From: Colivivens sp964452915
GTDB taxonomy: Bacteria > Bacteroidota > Bacteroidia > Bacteroidales > Bacteroidaceae
Reading direction: 5' to 3'
Assembly: GCA_964452915.1 (NCBI GenBank)
Contig: CAYVNW010000036.1
Span: 1 to 33,615 of the forward strand
Length of the DNA stretch: 33,615 bases
Below the pieces are notes generated by a model, which made no database searches, was not told the DNA's origin, and saw only the letters and a list, made by a program, of their open reading frames with translations. Numbering within the stretch: position 1 is the stretch's first letter; every line of letters starts with the position of its first letter. Of this stretch, positions 16,068 to 24,325 are shown piece by piece. Made by a program: the position numbers and the translations under genes.

Positions 16068-16741
16068 AATGATTCAATATACGTTCTTACCACACCGAAT
16101 GATTGATTTGCCATATCCGACCAAAATTCTTTATATTCCTCAAAGTGCACTTCTGAGCCAATAGTGTCGCTTATTATTCTGAATGAAATGAATGGGACAT
16201 GGAAAGTTTGACAAGTCTGAGCAATCGCACACGACTCCATGTCTACCGCTACTCCGTCAGGATATCTTCGCTTTATGTCCATCAGCTTCTCTTTTTCTGT
16301 GACAAACTGGTCTCCTGTGCAAATTTGTCCTATATGAACATTTGTATTAAACAGCATCAGTTCTTTTACTTTGTCGACCAAATGTTTGTCGCTCACAAAA
16401 GGCTTTTGTATATCTATTTCCTCACCGTCACCACCAATAAATACATCATGATATATATTGCTGTCGCTTGCAACTACATCCATCACTTTAAGATTTTCTT
16501 CAAGTCCTCCAGCGCACCCGCTGCTTATGAGTATATCAGGATTATATCTGTTTATCAATTCACAAGTTCCAATTGCGGCATTCACCTTACCGATACCACA
16601 TTGGTGCAATATAATTAATTTACCGTCCAATCTGCCATGTATAAACTTGAACCCGTGAAAGTTTTCTTCGTTCTTTTCTTGGAGCAATGACATGATACTT
16701 TCAAGTTCCTTTTGCATTGCAACTATAACCGCAATCTTCAT
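16064..16741 (-). CDS. mtnN: 5'-Methylthioadenosine/S-adenosylhomocysteine nucleosidase
   Basis: This 225-residue cytosolic enzyme (Pfs) hydrolyses S-adenosylhomocysteine to adenine and S-ribosylhomocysteine and also acts on methylthioadenosine. Catalytic positions are visible: E12 in 'MQKELES', E169 in the 'AVDMES' ribose-binding motif, and D192 in 'IISDTIGS', equivalent to the E. coli E12/E174/D197 set. 'SSGCAGGL' (residues 73-80) is the phosphorylase-family glycine-rich loop. It lies 30 bp after the esterase gene and overlaps luxS by 4 bp. Confidence 0.96.
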   Translation of the reverse strand: MKIAVIVAMQKELESIMSLLQEKNEENFHGFKFIHGRLDGKLIILHQCGIGKVNAAIGTCELINRYNPDILISSGCAGGLEENLKVMDVVASDSNIYHDVFIGGDGEEIDIQKPFVSDKHLVDKVKELMLFNTNVHIGQICTGDQFVTEKEKLMDIKRRYPDGVAVDMESCAIAQTCQTFHVPFISFRIISDTIGSEVHFEEYKEFWSDMANQSFGVVRTYIESL

Positions 16742-16771
16742 TGTTCTATTTGTTTATGATTATAATTATAA

Positions 16772-17620
16772 TTAATAGAGATTCAAAAGCCAGTCTCGCA
16801 AATCACTTACCATACTGTTATGGAACTTAAAGGTTGGACGGCTACCCCACCCGTGTCCACCGGACGGATAAATATGTATACTCGCCCCGACATCAGCTTT
16901 TTTGAGAGCAGAATAGTACTCAATACTGTTTTGAGGCGGAACGGCTCTATCATCATCAGACAAGAGCATGATGGCAGGAGGTGTATTCTCGTTTACATGG
17001 ATTGCATTACTGTAAAAGTCATTAGTAGCTTGTGTAGCATCTTTACCCAACAGTTCGTCATGTGATCCTTTGTGAGTAACATCTGCTTGCATGGAGACTA
17101 CAGGATAAAACAAAACTTGAAAGTTAGGAGCTGTATCCTTATCAGAATGAGTCGCTACCGTTGTAGCAAGATGTCCGCCTGCCGATGATCCCATTATTCC
17201 AATTTTGTTTGGGTCGATGTTCCATGCAGAAGCATTTTTTCGTACAACCCTTAATGCCTCTTTAGCATCACTTATAGGGACCTCTGTCACACCGTGTGGC
17301 ATTCTGTATTTCAATACAACCAATGCAATGCCGAGGCCATTGTAGAATTCCTTCCAATTATACCCTTCATGATCTAATGCTAAATGACTATACCCGCCCC
17401 CTGGCAGACATACAACTGCCATTCCATTTGCTTTATCTTTTTCAGGCAGGAACACTCGGATTGACGGTTTGAAGTTTTGTTTTGAATCGTCAAATGGTTG
17501 TGTCATATCTGTACCGTTGCTGTTAGGCAAGCCATTTGGCCAAAGGTCAATATCTATTTGTGCCAATAAGGTCATGGAATAACAGCAACAGGACAATAAC
17601 AAAAAAAATATCTTTTTCAT
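16772..17620 (-). CDS. Secreted alpha/beta-hydrolase (carbohydrate-esterase-like)
   Basis: A 282-residue protein with a signal peptide (residues 1-20, ending 'TLLA'). The oxyanion-hole motif is 'PGGGYSH' (73-79), the nucleophile is S146 in G-S-S-A-G, the acid is in 'SDDDRAVPP' (D222-D224), and H256 in 'GGHGW' completes the triad. The phrase 'CLPGGGYSHLALDHEG' with an early 'LWPNGLPNSNG' is typical of Bacteroidetes polysaccharide-active acetyl or feruloyl esterases, so deacylation of plant or host glycans in the periplasm is plausible. No glycoside hydrolase is nearby to support a polysaccharide locus; its place between a metallochaperone gene and pfs-luxS is unexplained. Gaps on both sides are 30-38 bp, so it should be co-transcribed. 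Confidence 0.83.
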   Translation of the reverse strand: MKKIFFLLLSCCCYSMTLLAQIDIDLWPNGLPNSNGTDMTQPFDDSKQNFKPSIRVFLPEKDKANGMAVVCLPGGGYSHLALDHEGYNWKEFYNGLGIALVVLKYRMPHGVTEVPISDAKEALRVVRKNASAWNIDPNKIGIMGSSAGGHLATTVATHSDKDTAPNFQVLFYPVVSMQADVTHKGSHDELLGKDATQATNDFYSNAIHVNENTPPAIMLLSDDDRAVPPQNSIEYYSALKKADVGASIHIYPSGGHGWGSRPTFKFHNSMVSDLRDWLLNLY

Positions 17621-17658
17621 GTCTTGCGGCCTTTTAATTGCATCACATTAATAGTTTG

Positions 17659-18903
17659 TTAGAGTTTTATGACTCTCAGGCATTTGTCGAGTTCTTCACT
17701 GATCGCTTTTTTATCTAAGTTCTGCCCAATGAATACAAGCTTTTGCATGCGGTCGCCGTATGTTTCGTCCCAATCTTTCTTCACTTCCGGTTGAGCCTCC
17801 ATCAAGCGTTTCAACTCATCTTCCGGCATAGTAGCATACCATTGCCCTGCTTTGCTTACAGAGATTTGACGTCCCGCTTGTTCGAATATATAGCACATTT
17901 CCGGTTCGTCAGCAAAATAGCATATTCCTTTTGCCCTAATTACATTCTTTGGCCAATGCTTACCTACAAACTCATCAAACAACACCAAATCGAGTGGTTG
18001 ACGGCGATAGTATACAAAGGTTCCGATTCCATATTCTTCAGCTTCACCTTCGTCATCGTGATGGTGATGATGATGATGGTGTCCTTCTTCGTGTTCGTCC
18101 TTGCCGTCATGGTGGTGCTCATGTTCTTCATGCTCATCATTGTCATCTTCTTCATCATCATGCTCTTCAGCATCGCCTTCGAGCCCTTTTATCCATGCTG
18201 CGGAAGACGCAACTTTATTGAAGTTGAACATATTGGTATTGATAATCTTATCGAGATCCACATTGCCATAATCGCAATCAATAATCTCAGCTTGTGGTTG
18301 GATTGCACGCACAATTTTACGAATACGTTCAAGGTCTTTTGGATCAACTTCAGATGCTTTGTTGAGTAATACAATATTGCAGAATTCAATTTGTTGTATT
18401 ACAAGATTCTCAATATCTTCGCCATCAATATTCTCACGCATCAAATCAGCGCCACTACCAAATTCATCGCGCATTCGCAGTGCGTCAACAACTGTTACAA
18501 GACAGTCTAACACCGGATAACCATCTCTGTGAAACTTTTCTTCCATATATGGAATAGAACAAATGGTTTGTGCGATCGGAGCAGGCTCGCATATACCACT
18601 TGCTTCAATTACGATATAGTCAAATCGCTTCATTTTGATTATGTCGGTGAGTTGCGCAACGAGATCCATCTTCAGTGTGCAACAGATACATCCGTTTTGC
18701 AAAGCAACCAGACTATCGTCTTTTTGGCCGACTACCCCACCCTTTTGTATCAAGTCCGCATCGATATTCACTTCACCTATGTCATTGACAATCACAGCGA
18801 ATTTAATACCTTTTTTATTGGCGAGAATACGATTAAGTAGTGTCGTCTTACCGCTGCCCAAATAACCTGTGAGCAACAATACCGGGGTTGTGTTCTTTTC
18901 CAT
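17659..18903 (-). CDS. COG0523/CobW-family metallochaperone GTPase with His-rich loop
   Basis: A 414-residue cytosolic G3E GTPase. The P-loop is 'GYLGSGKT' (13-20), the metal motif is C72-x-C74-C75 in 'NGCICCTL', 'NKASEVD' at 181-187 is the NKxD-type element, and a C-terminal CobW domain covers about 293-400. Between the domains is a long acidic/histidine-rich loop (about 244-290) with a run of eight consecutive histidines, a likely metal-sensing or buffering segment. Families with CxCC and His-rich loops deliver zinc (ZNG1/YeiR/ZigA type) or nickel/cobalt. Zinc is favoured since LuxS nearby is a metalloenzyme and no B12 or urease genes are present. The promoter carries an operator-like repeat, consistent with metal regulation. 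First gene of a five-gene minus-strand operon. Confidence 0.88.
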   Translation of the reverse strand: MEKNTTPVLLLTGYLGSGKTTLLNRILANKKGIKFAVIVNDIGEVNIDADLIQKGGVVGQKDDSLVALQNGCICCTLKMDLVAQLTDIIKMKRFDYIVIEASGICEPAPIAQTICSIPYMEEKFHRDGYPVLDCLVTVVDALRMRDEFGSGADLMRENIDGEDIENLVIQQIEFCNIVLLNKASEVDPKDLERIRKIVRAIQPQAEIIDCDYGNVDLDKIINTNMFNFNKVASSAAWIKGLEGDAEEHDDEEDDNDEHEEHEHHHDGKDEHEEGHHHHHHHHDDEGEAEEYGIGTFVYYRRQPLDLVLFDEFVGKHWPKNVIRAKGICYFADEPEMCYIFEQAGRQISVSKAGQWYATMPEDELKRLMEAQPEVKKDWDETYGDRMQKLVFIGQNLDKKAISEELDKCLRVIKL

Positions 18904-18928
18904 CTTTGTTTCTCCTTATGTCTTTTTT

Positions 18929-18981
18929 CACTAAACTATATTTTTAGTGCAAATATAGTGCAAACTGAGAGAAGAACCAAA
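18929..18981 (-). promoter_or_regulatory. Promoter with overlapping inverted and direct repeats (candidate metal-repressor operator)
   Basis: On the minus strand TTTG (18978-18981), 20 bp, then TATATTTG (18950-18957) form a good Bacteroidetes promoter. Overlapping the expected start site is an inverted repeat, CACTAAA-N7-TTTAGTG (18929-18949 on either strand). In addition TTTGCACTA occurs twice on the minus strand, 11 bp (one helical turn) apart, the second copy merging with the inverted repeat. This is the usual geometry for repressor binding. The regulator is not identifiable; a zinc-responsive one would fit the gene controlled. Confidence 0.65.
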
Positions 18982-19092
18982 TATATTTGGATTTTTCCGA
19001 GGTACTGCCTGTATTATGTAAATTAGTGTAAACTCTTCTTTCTTTGTAATCTTGAGTTTAGTGAATCGATTTTACTCCACACCGTGACATAA

Positions 19093-19827
19093 TTATCCAT
19101 TCAAAACCTTATTCATGAAGTAGACAATTTGCTTACGCCACCAAGCCCAATCATGTGCTACGTCATATCCCCAATAGTCCACCCATGCAGGGACTTTCTT
19201 TGTACGAAGCAACCGGTCCATTTCTCGAGTAGAGGCAAGCAGTTCATCTTCCCATGGCCCCTGTCCTACACAAAGTATGATGCGTCGGGTACGGTAAATG
19301 TTCCAATACGGATGGTCGTCAGGCATATTCCAAAGAAAATCTTGTGGAGAATTGTCGTATACCAGCTCATCGTGATAATTACCAAAAAAGTAACCGGCAT
19401 AATATATACCACTTAAGGAGATAATGGTGTCGAACAAGTCAGGTCGGCGAAAGAAGAAGTTGCCTGCGTGGAAGCCGCCCATCGAACATCCGGTTATGAT
19501 AAATGTCTCGTTGCCGTGCCTTTCCTGTGGAACGAGTTCATCTACAATATAGTGAAACCAACGCTCTTGTAGCAGTATGCGATGCCGTGGGTTTCCGTTG
19601 GTGTCACTCCATGTGAACTGGTCAATTGAATCCGCGCAAATCAAGTGTATCTGTCCCTTATCGATGAAAGGAGCTAAAGCTCCCACCATACCAAAGTTCT
19701 CATAGTCGTAGAAACGTCCGTCTTGGGATGCAAACACCAGTACCGGCCGACCTTCGGTCCCGTACACCTTATATTCCATTTCGCGCTGCAGATTGTTGCT
19801 AAATCGCTTATAGTATTTAATTTCCAT
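19093..19827 (-). CDS. Esterase-family alpha/beta hydrolase paired with an ATP-grasp protein
   Basis: A 244-residue protein from the ATG at 19827 ('MEIKYYKRFSNNLQREMEYK'). The frame extends to 19872, but that would overlap the upstream gene by 38 bp, while the chosen start leaves a 7-bp gap. The nucleophile serine lies in 'ITGCSMGGFHAGNF' (G-C-S-M-G) and a late histidine in 'YDVAHDWAWWRKQI', as in the esterase D/putative esterase family. No signal peptide is visible, so it is probably cytosolic. The immediately upstream ATP-grasp gene is almost certainly co-transcribed. I infer a two-enzyme module in which one forms and the other cleaves an ester, thioester or amide, but the substrate is unknown. 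Confidence 0.82.
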   Translation of the reverse strand: MEIKYYKRFSNNLQREMEYKVYGTEGRPVLVFASQDGRFYDYENFGMVGALAPFIDKGQIHLICADSIDQFTWSDTNGNPRHRILLQERWFHYIVDELVPQERHGNETFIITGCSMGGFHAGNFFFRRPDLFDTIISLSGIYYAGYFFGNYHDELVYDNSPQDFLWNMPDDHPYWNIYRTRRIILCVGQGPWEDELLASTREMDRLLRTKKVPAWVDYWGYDVAHDWAWWRKQIVYFMNKVLNG

Positions 19828-19834
19828 ATTCAGT

Positions 19835-21073
19835 TTAAAGTCTTTCGTGTACAAAATAGTCAAACTCATCAACTTCTTCTTTTGTCTTTAGTTTGATAGT
19901 ATACATTTGTTCTCCCATAGCAGAAACCATAATGCCTTGCATGCGTTCGCACATCACCATGTTCGCTCCGTATCGTTTGAGAATTTCCTCGTGTGAGTGA
20001 CGGTAATGGTGGATGTCGCGTCGGCTTGCGAAGGCACAATAAAATTGCTCACCTTGATTTGTCCGACTCTCACCAAATGTTACCATATCAGCCCATATTT
20101 TATACACATCGGTAGAGTGTGCAAAATTAATCATGTCAGGGGTATAGCCTCCAGCCGGACGCATGTTTACTTCAAGTCCGACGAAGTCTCCCTTTTTACC
20201 TAATCCCTGCCTGTCGTTGTCAAGACAGAAGAATTCCAAGTGTACGAAACGGTTAAACACCCCAAAAGCCTTTATGGTATTCCGTCCCCTTTCACGAAGT
20301 TGGTCGGGCATGGTCGGAGCTACATAATAAGACAAATCAAGTTGTCCTTTCACAATGTCTGAAATTGAGGGTGGCCAAACCGTCATTGATTCAAAAAGTG
20401 GCTCTTGGTTGCGTCCTATAATTGCGTCGTAAGAACAGATGGGAGAATATATATATTCTTCGAAAACGTAATAATACCAGTTAGGTTCGTTCTGAAAAAA
20501 AATGTACAATGCTTTTTCATCGTCCACTTTGTACGTTCCTACTGCACCCACGCCGATGTCTGGTTTACCGAATATAGGATAGCCTGTTTCGTTGGCGAAA
20601 GCAGCAACCTTGTTGAATGCATCCTGCAGTGTAATGTCGTTTCTGTAAGGATCGGGAATGTCGTTAGGTCTCACTATAACCTGACGGGCAGTTGGTACCC
20701 CACCCTTTTTGTAGTACAACTTCATTTGACTCTTTTCTTTTATTGCATTGATGTGGTCGGTTTGTATACCCGTAGTCACATTGAAGTCAGTACGCAGTCG
20801 TGCATCCTGTTGAAGCCAGTATTCATTGTTCGACTCTATCCAGTCGATACGTCCATATTTCCAAGCAAACCATGCTACCGCACGGTACATTTGATTGTAG
20901 TCTTCCATGGAATCAACACGGTAATACTCTGTCAGGCTGTTCTTAAGTTCCCTGCAAAGATTACTGTAGGGTGTGTCGCCGATGCCAAGCACAGTGACCC
21001 CGTCTTGTTGCAGACGATGACAAAACTCCCAATAGGTATGTGGGAAATGCGGAGATATAAATATGAAATTCAT
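19835..21073 (-). CDS. ATP-grasp carboxylate-amine/thiol ligase-like protein
   Basis: A 412-residue cytosolic protein from the ATG at 21073. A longer frame reaches 21124, but that start lies inside the predicted -7 element (21122-21129), so the shorter form is preferred. The N-terminus 'MNFIFISPHFPHTYWEFCHRL' opens a Rossmann-like pre-grasp domain; 'PIFGKPDIGVGAVGTYKV' contains the ATP-binding lysine and a glycine-rich loop; 'FEEYI' and 'GLEVNMRPAGGYTPDM' carry the metal-binding Glu and E-x-N motif. These place it with ATP-grasp ligases that join a carboxylate to an amine or thiol through an acyl phosphate. Substrate unknown. It forms a tight pair (7 bp) with the downstream esterase-family gene. 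Confidence 0.82.
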   Translation of the reverse strand: MNFIFISPHFPHTYWEFCHRLQQDGVTVLGIGDTPYSNLCRELKNSLTEYYRVDSMEDYNQMYRAVAWFAWKYGRIDWIESNNEYWLQQDARLRTDFNVTTGIQTDHINAIKEKSQMKLYYKKGGVPTARQVIVRPNDIPDPYRNDITLQDAFNKVAAFANETGYPIFGKPDIGVGAVGTYKVDDEKALYIFFQNEPNWYYYVFEEYIYSPICSYDAIIGRNQEPLFESMTVWPPSISDIVKGQLDLSYYVAPTMPDQLRERGRNTIKAFGVFNRFVHLEFFCLDNDRQGLGKKGDFVGLEVNMRPAGGYTPDMINFAHSTDVYKIWADMVTFGESRTNQGEQFYCAFASRRDIHHYRHSHEEILKRYGANMVMCERMQGIMVSAMGEQMYTIKLKTKEEVDEFDYFVHERL

Positions 21074-21121
21074 CTGTCGGTTATTATTGACTTTTGCTTT
21101 ATTATCAGGTTTTGTTGAATG

Positions 21122-21129
21122 CAAAGATA
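21122..21129 (-). promoter_or_regulatory. -7 element for the ATP-grasp/esterase pair
   Basis: TATCTTTG on the minus strand matches the Bacteroidetes -7 consensus exactly. No TTTG is seen at the usual distance upstream. Transcription from about 21115 gives a ~42-nt leader to the ATG at 21073, which helps decide that gene's start. Confidence 0.6.
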
Positions 21130-21225
21130 GCGTTTAAAAATGATATCCGCACATTATTTAGAGTAATTATTGGGTTGTTGTTCTTTGACTGCCAGAATTT
21201 ATATGTACATTGAAGTGTGCCAATG

Positions 21226-21245
21226 AACAATTGCTGTCAATTGTT
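21226..21245 (-). other. Perfect inverted repeat spanning the M20 stop codon
   Basis: AACAATTG and CAATTGTT form 8-bp arms around a 4-nt loop, with the last two sense codons and the stop of the amidohydrolase gene inside the stem. No T-tract follows on the minus strand, so it looks more like an mRNA 3'-end stabilising hairpin than an intrinsic terminator. Confidence 0.45.
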
Positions 21246-22523
21246 GCCGGTGATGCGGAGCGCGGTTTTCACCATGGCTCCGACGCCATACTTTAGTGCC
21301 TTTTCGTCAAGATCGAACTGTGCAGAATGGTGTTGTGCTGTGCTTCCCACTTCCTCACTGTTCACACCAACAAGGGTAAAGACCACAGGAGCCAGTTCGC
21401 TGTACAGTGTGAAGGTCTCCGATGCATACCATGAATATCTTGGATCGTCGGTCACACTTCCTGGGAACAATTCGCCGACAGCTTTCTTTGCAAGTAAAGC
21501 AAGCGTGGTATCATTTTCTACAGGAGGCAGATCGACTTTCATCTTTTCGTCAAATGCCACTTGGCATCCATGAGCTTCCGCTATTGTTGTTGAAACACGT
21601 TTCACAAGTTCCAGCGCTTGTATGCCAGCCTGTGGATCAAAGAATCGGAGTGTACCTCCTATGTAGACCGAGTCAGGTATCACGTTGTACACCTTTCCAC
21701 CTTGCAATTGGGTAACTCCGAGGGTAACAAGTTTTGTAATGTCGCGCTGATTGTTCCATGCTATAGAGATGCCGCTCAATATGTTAGCAACAGCGAATAC
21801 AGGATTTACGCTCAAGTCTGGTCGTGACGCATGTCCACCTTTACCAACAACATGATACGATAGAGTTGCCATGCCGGCCATGACCGGGCCTTCCTTTATG
21901 TAAATTTTCCCTGTAGGGACATTCGAGGCCATATGGTTGCCATAGATAGCGTCAAAATGAATGTTGCGCAGAGCGTCCACCATAGGTCGTATGCCAGAGT
22001 TAGTTTCTTCGCCTTCTTCAAATATAAATACGAAGCGTCCGCTTAGTTTATCTTTCAGCTCATGAATTATTTTCATTGTGCCAAGCAGTATTGCCATATG
22101 CCCGTCATGACCACAGCCTTGCGTCACACCATTCACGAGTGAAACATATTTTTTGCTCTTGCCTCCTCCATTGGTGGCGGTCTCAATTATCGGAAGCCCG
22201 TCAATATCTGTACGCAACCCGATAGTCTTACCCGATCGGCCTGTTTCGAGAATCACATAGAAGCCCGTACTTCCTGGTACCTCGTGTACTGACAAGTCAT
22301 TACCTATTTTTTTGACTTCAGACTTGATGAACTTCGCTGTTTCCAGTTCCTCACCCCCAAGTTCCGGATATAGATGGAAATGTTTGCGGAGTGACAGTAC
22401 ATAGTCGTTTTGTGCGTCTACAAGTTTGATAATATCAGAGTTTTCCACTCCCCCCTTACCATAAAAGGCAAAGGGGATAATGGAAAACAGTACAATCAAT
22501 AACAATCTACTATTATGAAACAT
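21237..22523 (-). CDS. Secreted M20-family amidohydrolase (N-acyl-amino-acid hydrolase type)
   Basis: A 428-residue metallopeptidase-fold enzyme with an N-terminal signal peptide (about residues 1-22). Dinuclear-metal motifs of the M20D/hippurate hydrolase group are present: 'RKHFHLYPELGGEE' (46-59), 'GLRTDIDGLPI' (102-112), C137/H139 in 'GCGHDGHMA', E169-E170 in 'EEGEET', 'YGNHMA', and a C-terminal 'QHHSAQFD' histidine. This group usually removes acyl groups from N-acyl amino acids or amino-acid conjugates. It is the last gene of the SusC/SusD operon (36 bp after susD), so it should process the imported compound in the periplasm. Given the Cys-rich leader of this operon, an N-acyl-cysteine or cysteine conjugate is a reasonable candidate substrate (inference). 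Confidence 0.88.
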   Translation of the reverse strand: MFHNSRLLLIVLFSIIPFAFYGKGGVENSDIIKLVDAQNDYVLSLRKHFHLYPELGGEELETAKFIKSEVKKIGNDLSVHEVPGSTGFYVILETGRSGKTIGLRTDIDGLPIIETATNGGGKSKKYVSLVNGVTQGCGHDGHMAILLGTMKIIHELKDKLSGRFVFIFEEGEETNSGIRPMVDALRNIHFDAIYGNHMASNVPTGKIYIKEGPVMAGMATLSYHVVGKGGHASRPDLSVNPVFAVANILSGISIAWNNQRDITKLVTLGVTQLQGGKVYNVIPDSVYIGGTLRFFDPQAGIQALELVKRVSTTIAEAHGCQVAFDEKMKVDLPPVENDTTLALLAKKAVGELFPGSVTDDPRYSWYASETFTLYSELAPVVFTLVGVNSEEVGSTAQHHSAQFDLDEKALKYGVGAMVKTALRITGNN

Positions 22524-22559
22524 CTTTAATCTTTCTTTTTGTTTTTGAATATGACCAGT

Positions 22560-24179
22560 TTAATCAGAATATCCAGGGTTTTGGGTTATACCCAACTCCT
22601 CGTTGTTCGACCCATAAGGTATAGGGAAGCGGTAGAAGTGTCCGTTGATATTTTGGTACTTAGCTTTCAAGAAGCGGTGTATTCTGGCGAAGAATGTATT
22701 CACTTCATAACCATCTGCACCAATTTGTCCTGCCACAGCATAAGAATCATCATAATGTTGGAAGTTCCTAACAGTAAGAACAGTAGCGATAAGATTTTTC
22801 CAGCGTGTGAGGTTCTGCCAATGGCGTTGTTCATAAACGAACTCATATTCCCATTCTTTTTGAATATCGCTCAGTGTAGGTGAACTGATGTCGTGTGCCG
22901 TGTCTCCGAATCCTCTTTCACGTATCTGGTTCAATGGTGCCGCAGCTTCCGAATTACGATTTAGTTGTACGAGGGCTTCTGCTTTGTTAAGCAGCACTTC
23001 GGCATAACGTATTTCTATGCGGTCTACATAGTTATAGAGCTGAGTTGTATACACCGATGTGCTTGTACTGCGGTCAACACCCTTCCCGTATGCTGGCAGA
23101 GTGACTGGTGGCAGATAAGTGTGTACGCTGTTGTCACGCGGGTCGGTGATAGTTGTTACAATAGAAAAGGCTTTACGTGGATCGTCATCCGGCCAGTTGT
23201 TAAAAGTGTGGATTGGTTGAATGTGTATAACTTCTGTTGTCTCCTGGAACGGATAAGTCCATGCGCAGTGATTCTGGTGGTTCCCTTGTGCATCGATTCC
23301 GTCACCTTCATGATATATTGTGAATATTTGTTCAGGTCCATTGCTTTCGTTAGCAATACCGAAGAGATCTTCGAATTTTGGTTCCAATGAGTATACACCA
23401 AGTTGATCTACTGAATCAGCGTATTCAATCACCTTCTGCAAGCGTTCCGTGTTCCATGCCGTTGATGCAGGGTCCGTGCGTGAATCTTTTATAGCTTCAA
23501 CCTCTTCAAACGAAAGCGGATTGCTTGCCCACTGCAGGTATACACGTGTAAGCAAGGCATAAGCAGCGCCTTTCGAAGGATTATAAGTGGCTGACGGAGA
23601 GACAGGTAGGTCTTTTGCGGCTTCTGTAAAGTCTTTTGCTATCTGTGTGTAGACAGCATCAATTGGCTGGCGCACAGTGCTGGAATCTGATGTAGAAAGG
23701 CGCAAAGGCACTTCGCCCCACAATGCTACGAGCCATGAGTAGAACAGAGCGCGAGAAAATTTGGCACGTGCTATAGGCTCTGCTTTCTGTGCACTGGTGA
23801 GCGACTTTGACGCAGTTGCTTTTTCTATAGCATCGTTTACTATTCCTATGCCTTGATACAGTGCATTGAATGTTTTCTTTGAGTACGAGCTTTCTTTGTC
23901 GTACTCGAACGTTACCATCTTGGTCACGTCGTCCTCTTCGTTGCCGAGATATGATGTACCACGTTCGGTTGGAGTTTCAACCATAGAAGTAAATGTTGAA
24001 CTCAAGGTTTGATATGGGCGGTATGCTCCGTTGATCAATGCATAAACTTCATCCTGTGTTTTTACTACATCTTCCTCACCAATGACATTATCATCATCAT
24101 CGTTGTCACTGCTGCATGACGTCAGCCCTAAAGTAATGGAAGTTGCAATAAGTACTGAATACAAATAAATTTTTTTCAT
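22560..24179 (-). CDS. SusD/RagB-family outer-membrane lipoprotein
   Basis: A 539-residue lipoprotein with signal peptide II and the lipobox 'LTSC' (Cys22), followed by an acidic linker. Typical SusD features follow: TPR-like helices with 'ARAKFSRALFYSWLVALWGEVPL', 'KGAAYALLTRVYLQWA', and the C-terminal 'RYAEVLLNKAEALVQLN', 'EWEYEFVYEQRHWQNLTRWK' and 'NPGYSD' ending. It sits on the cell surface as the lid and substrate-binding partner of the SusC protein encoded upstream. No companion glycan-degrading enzyme is present; an M20 amidohydrolase follows instead, suggesting a peptide or amino-acid-derived substrate rather than a polysaccharide. Confidence 0.95.
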   Translation of the reverse strand: MKKIYLYSVLIATSITLGLTSCSSDNDDDDNVIGEEDVVKTQDEVYALINGAYRPYQTLSSTFTSMVETPTERGTSYLGNEEDDVTKMVTFEYDKESSYSKKTFNALYQGIGIVNDAIEKATASKSLTSAQKAEPIARAKFSRALFYSWLVALWGEVPLRLSTSDSSTVRQPIDAVYTQIAKDFTEAAKDLPVSPSATYNPSKGAAYALLTRVYLQWASNPLSFEEVEAIKDSRTDPASTAWNTERLQKVIEYADSVDQLGVYSLEPKFEDLFGIANESNGPEQIFTIYHEGDGIDAQGNHQNHCAWTYPFQETTEVIHIQPIHTFNNWPDDDPRKAFSIVTTITDPRDNSVHTYLPPVTLPAYGKGVDRSTSTSVYTTQLYNYVDRIEIRYAEVLLNKAEALVQLNRNSEAAAPLNQIRERGFGDTAHDISSPTLSDIQKEWEYEFVYEQRHWQNLTRWKNLIATVLTVRNFQHYDDSYAVAGQIGADGYEVNTFFARIHRFLKAKYQNINGHFYRFPIPYGSNNEELGITQNPGYSD

Positions 24180-24325
24180 AGTTTTCTTTTGTTTTGTGTT
24201 AATGAATAATACTTTAAAATTTAGTTCGTTTTACTTTGTTTGTGCTTTCGCACTTGGTACGTGCATACTTTATGCCGTCCGTTTTGATTTGTGTTCTGTG
24301 TTTTCTTTTGCCTTGTTTTATATAT
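24180..24325 (-). other. susC-susD intergenic spacer with GNRA-type hairpin
   Basis: This 146-bp gap is longer than is usual between SusC and SusD genes. On the minus strand it contains GUGC-GAAA-GCAC (24253-24242), a small stem closed by a GNRA tetraloop. No promoter consensus or ORF was found. It may set the relative expression of the two genes by RNA processing or stability; this is only a suggestion. Confidence 0.4.

Noticed and set aside
17997..18180. CAT/ATG-rich tract resembling a microsatellite or CRISPR-like repeat
   Set aside because: It is codon-level repetition of His, Asp and Glu codons in the GTPase His-rich loop, not a separate repeat element.
17743..18369. Long plus-strand open frame (208 codons) opposite the COG0523 GTPase
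   Set aside because: It is the antisense shadow of the GTPase, including its His-rich repeat, which keeps stops out of the opposite strand. The sense product has all expected motifs.
20405..21118. 237-codon plus-strand frame opposite the ATP-grasp gene
   Set aside because: Antisense shadow; the protein has the biased Cys/Val/Tyr composition of a reverse-strand artefact and no family resemblance.
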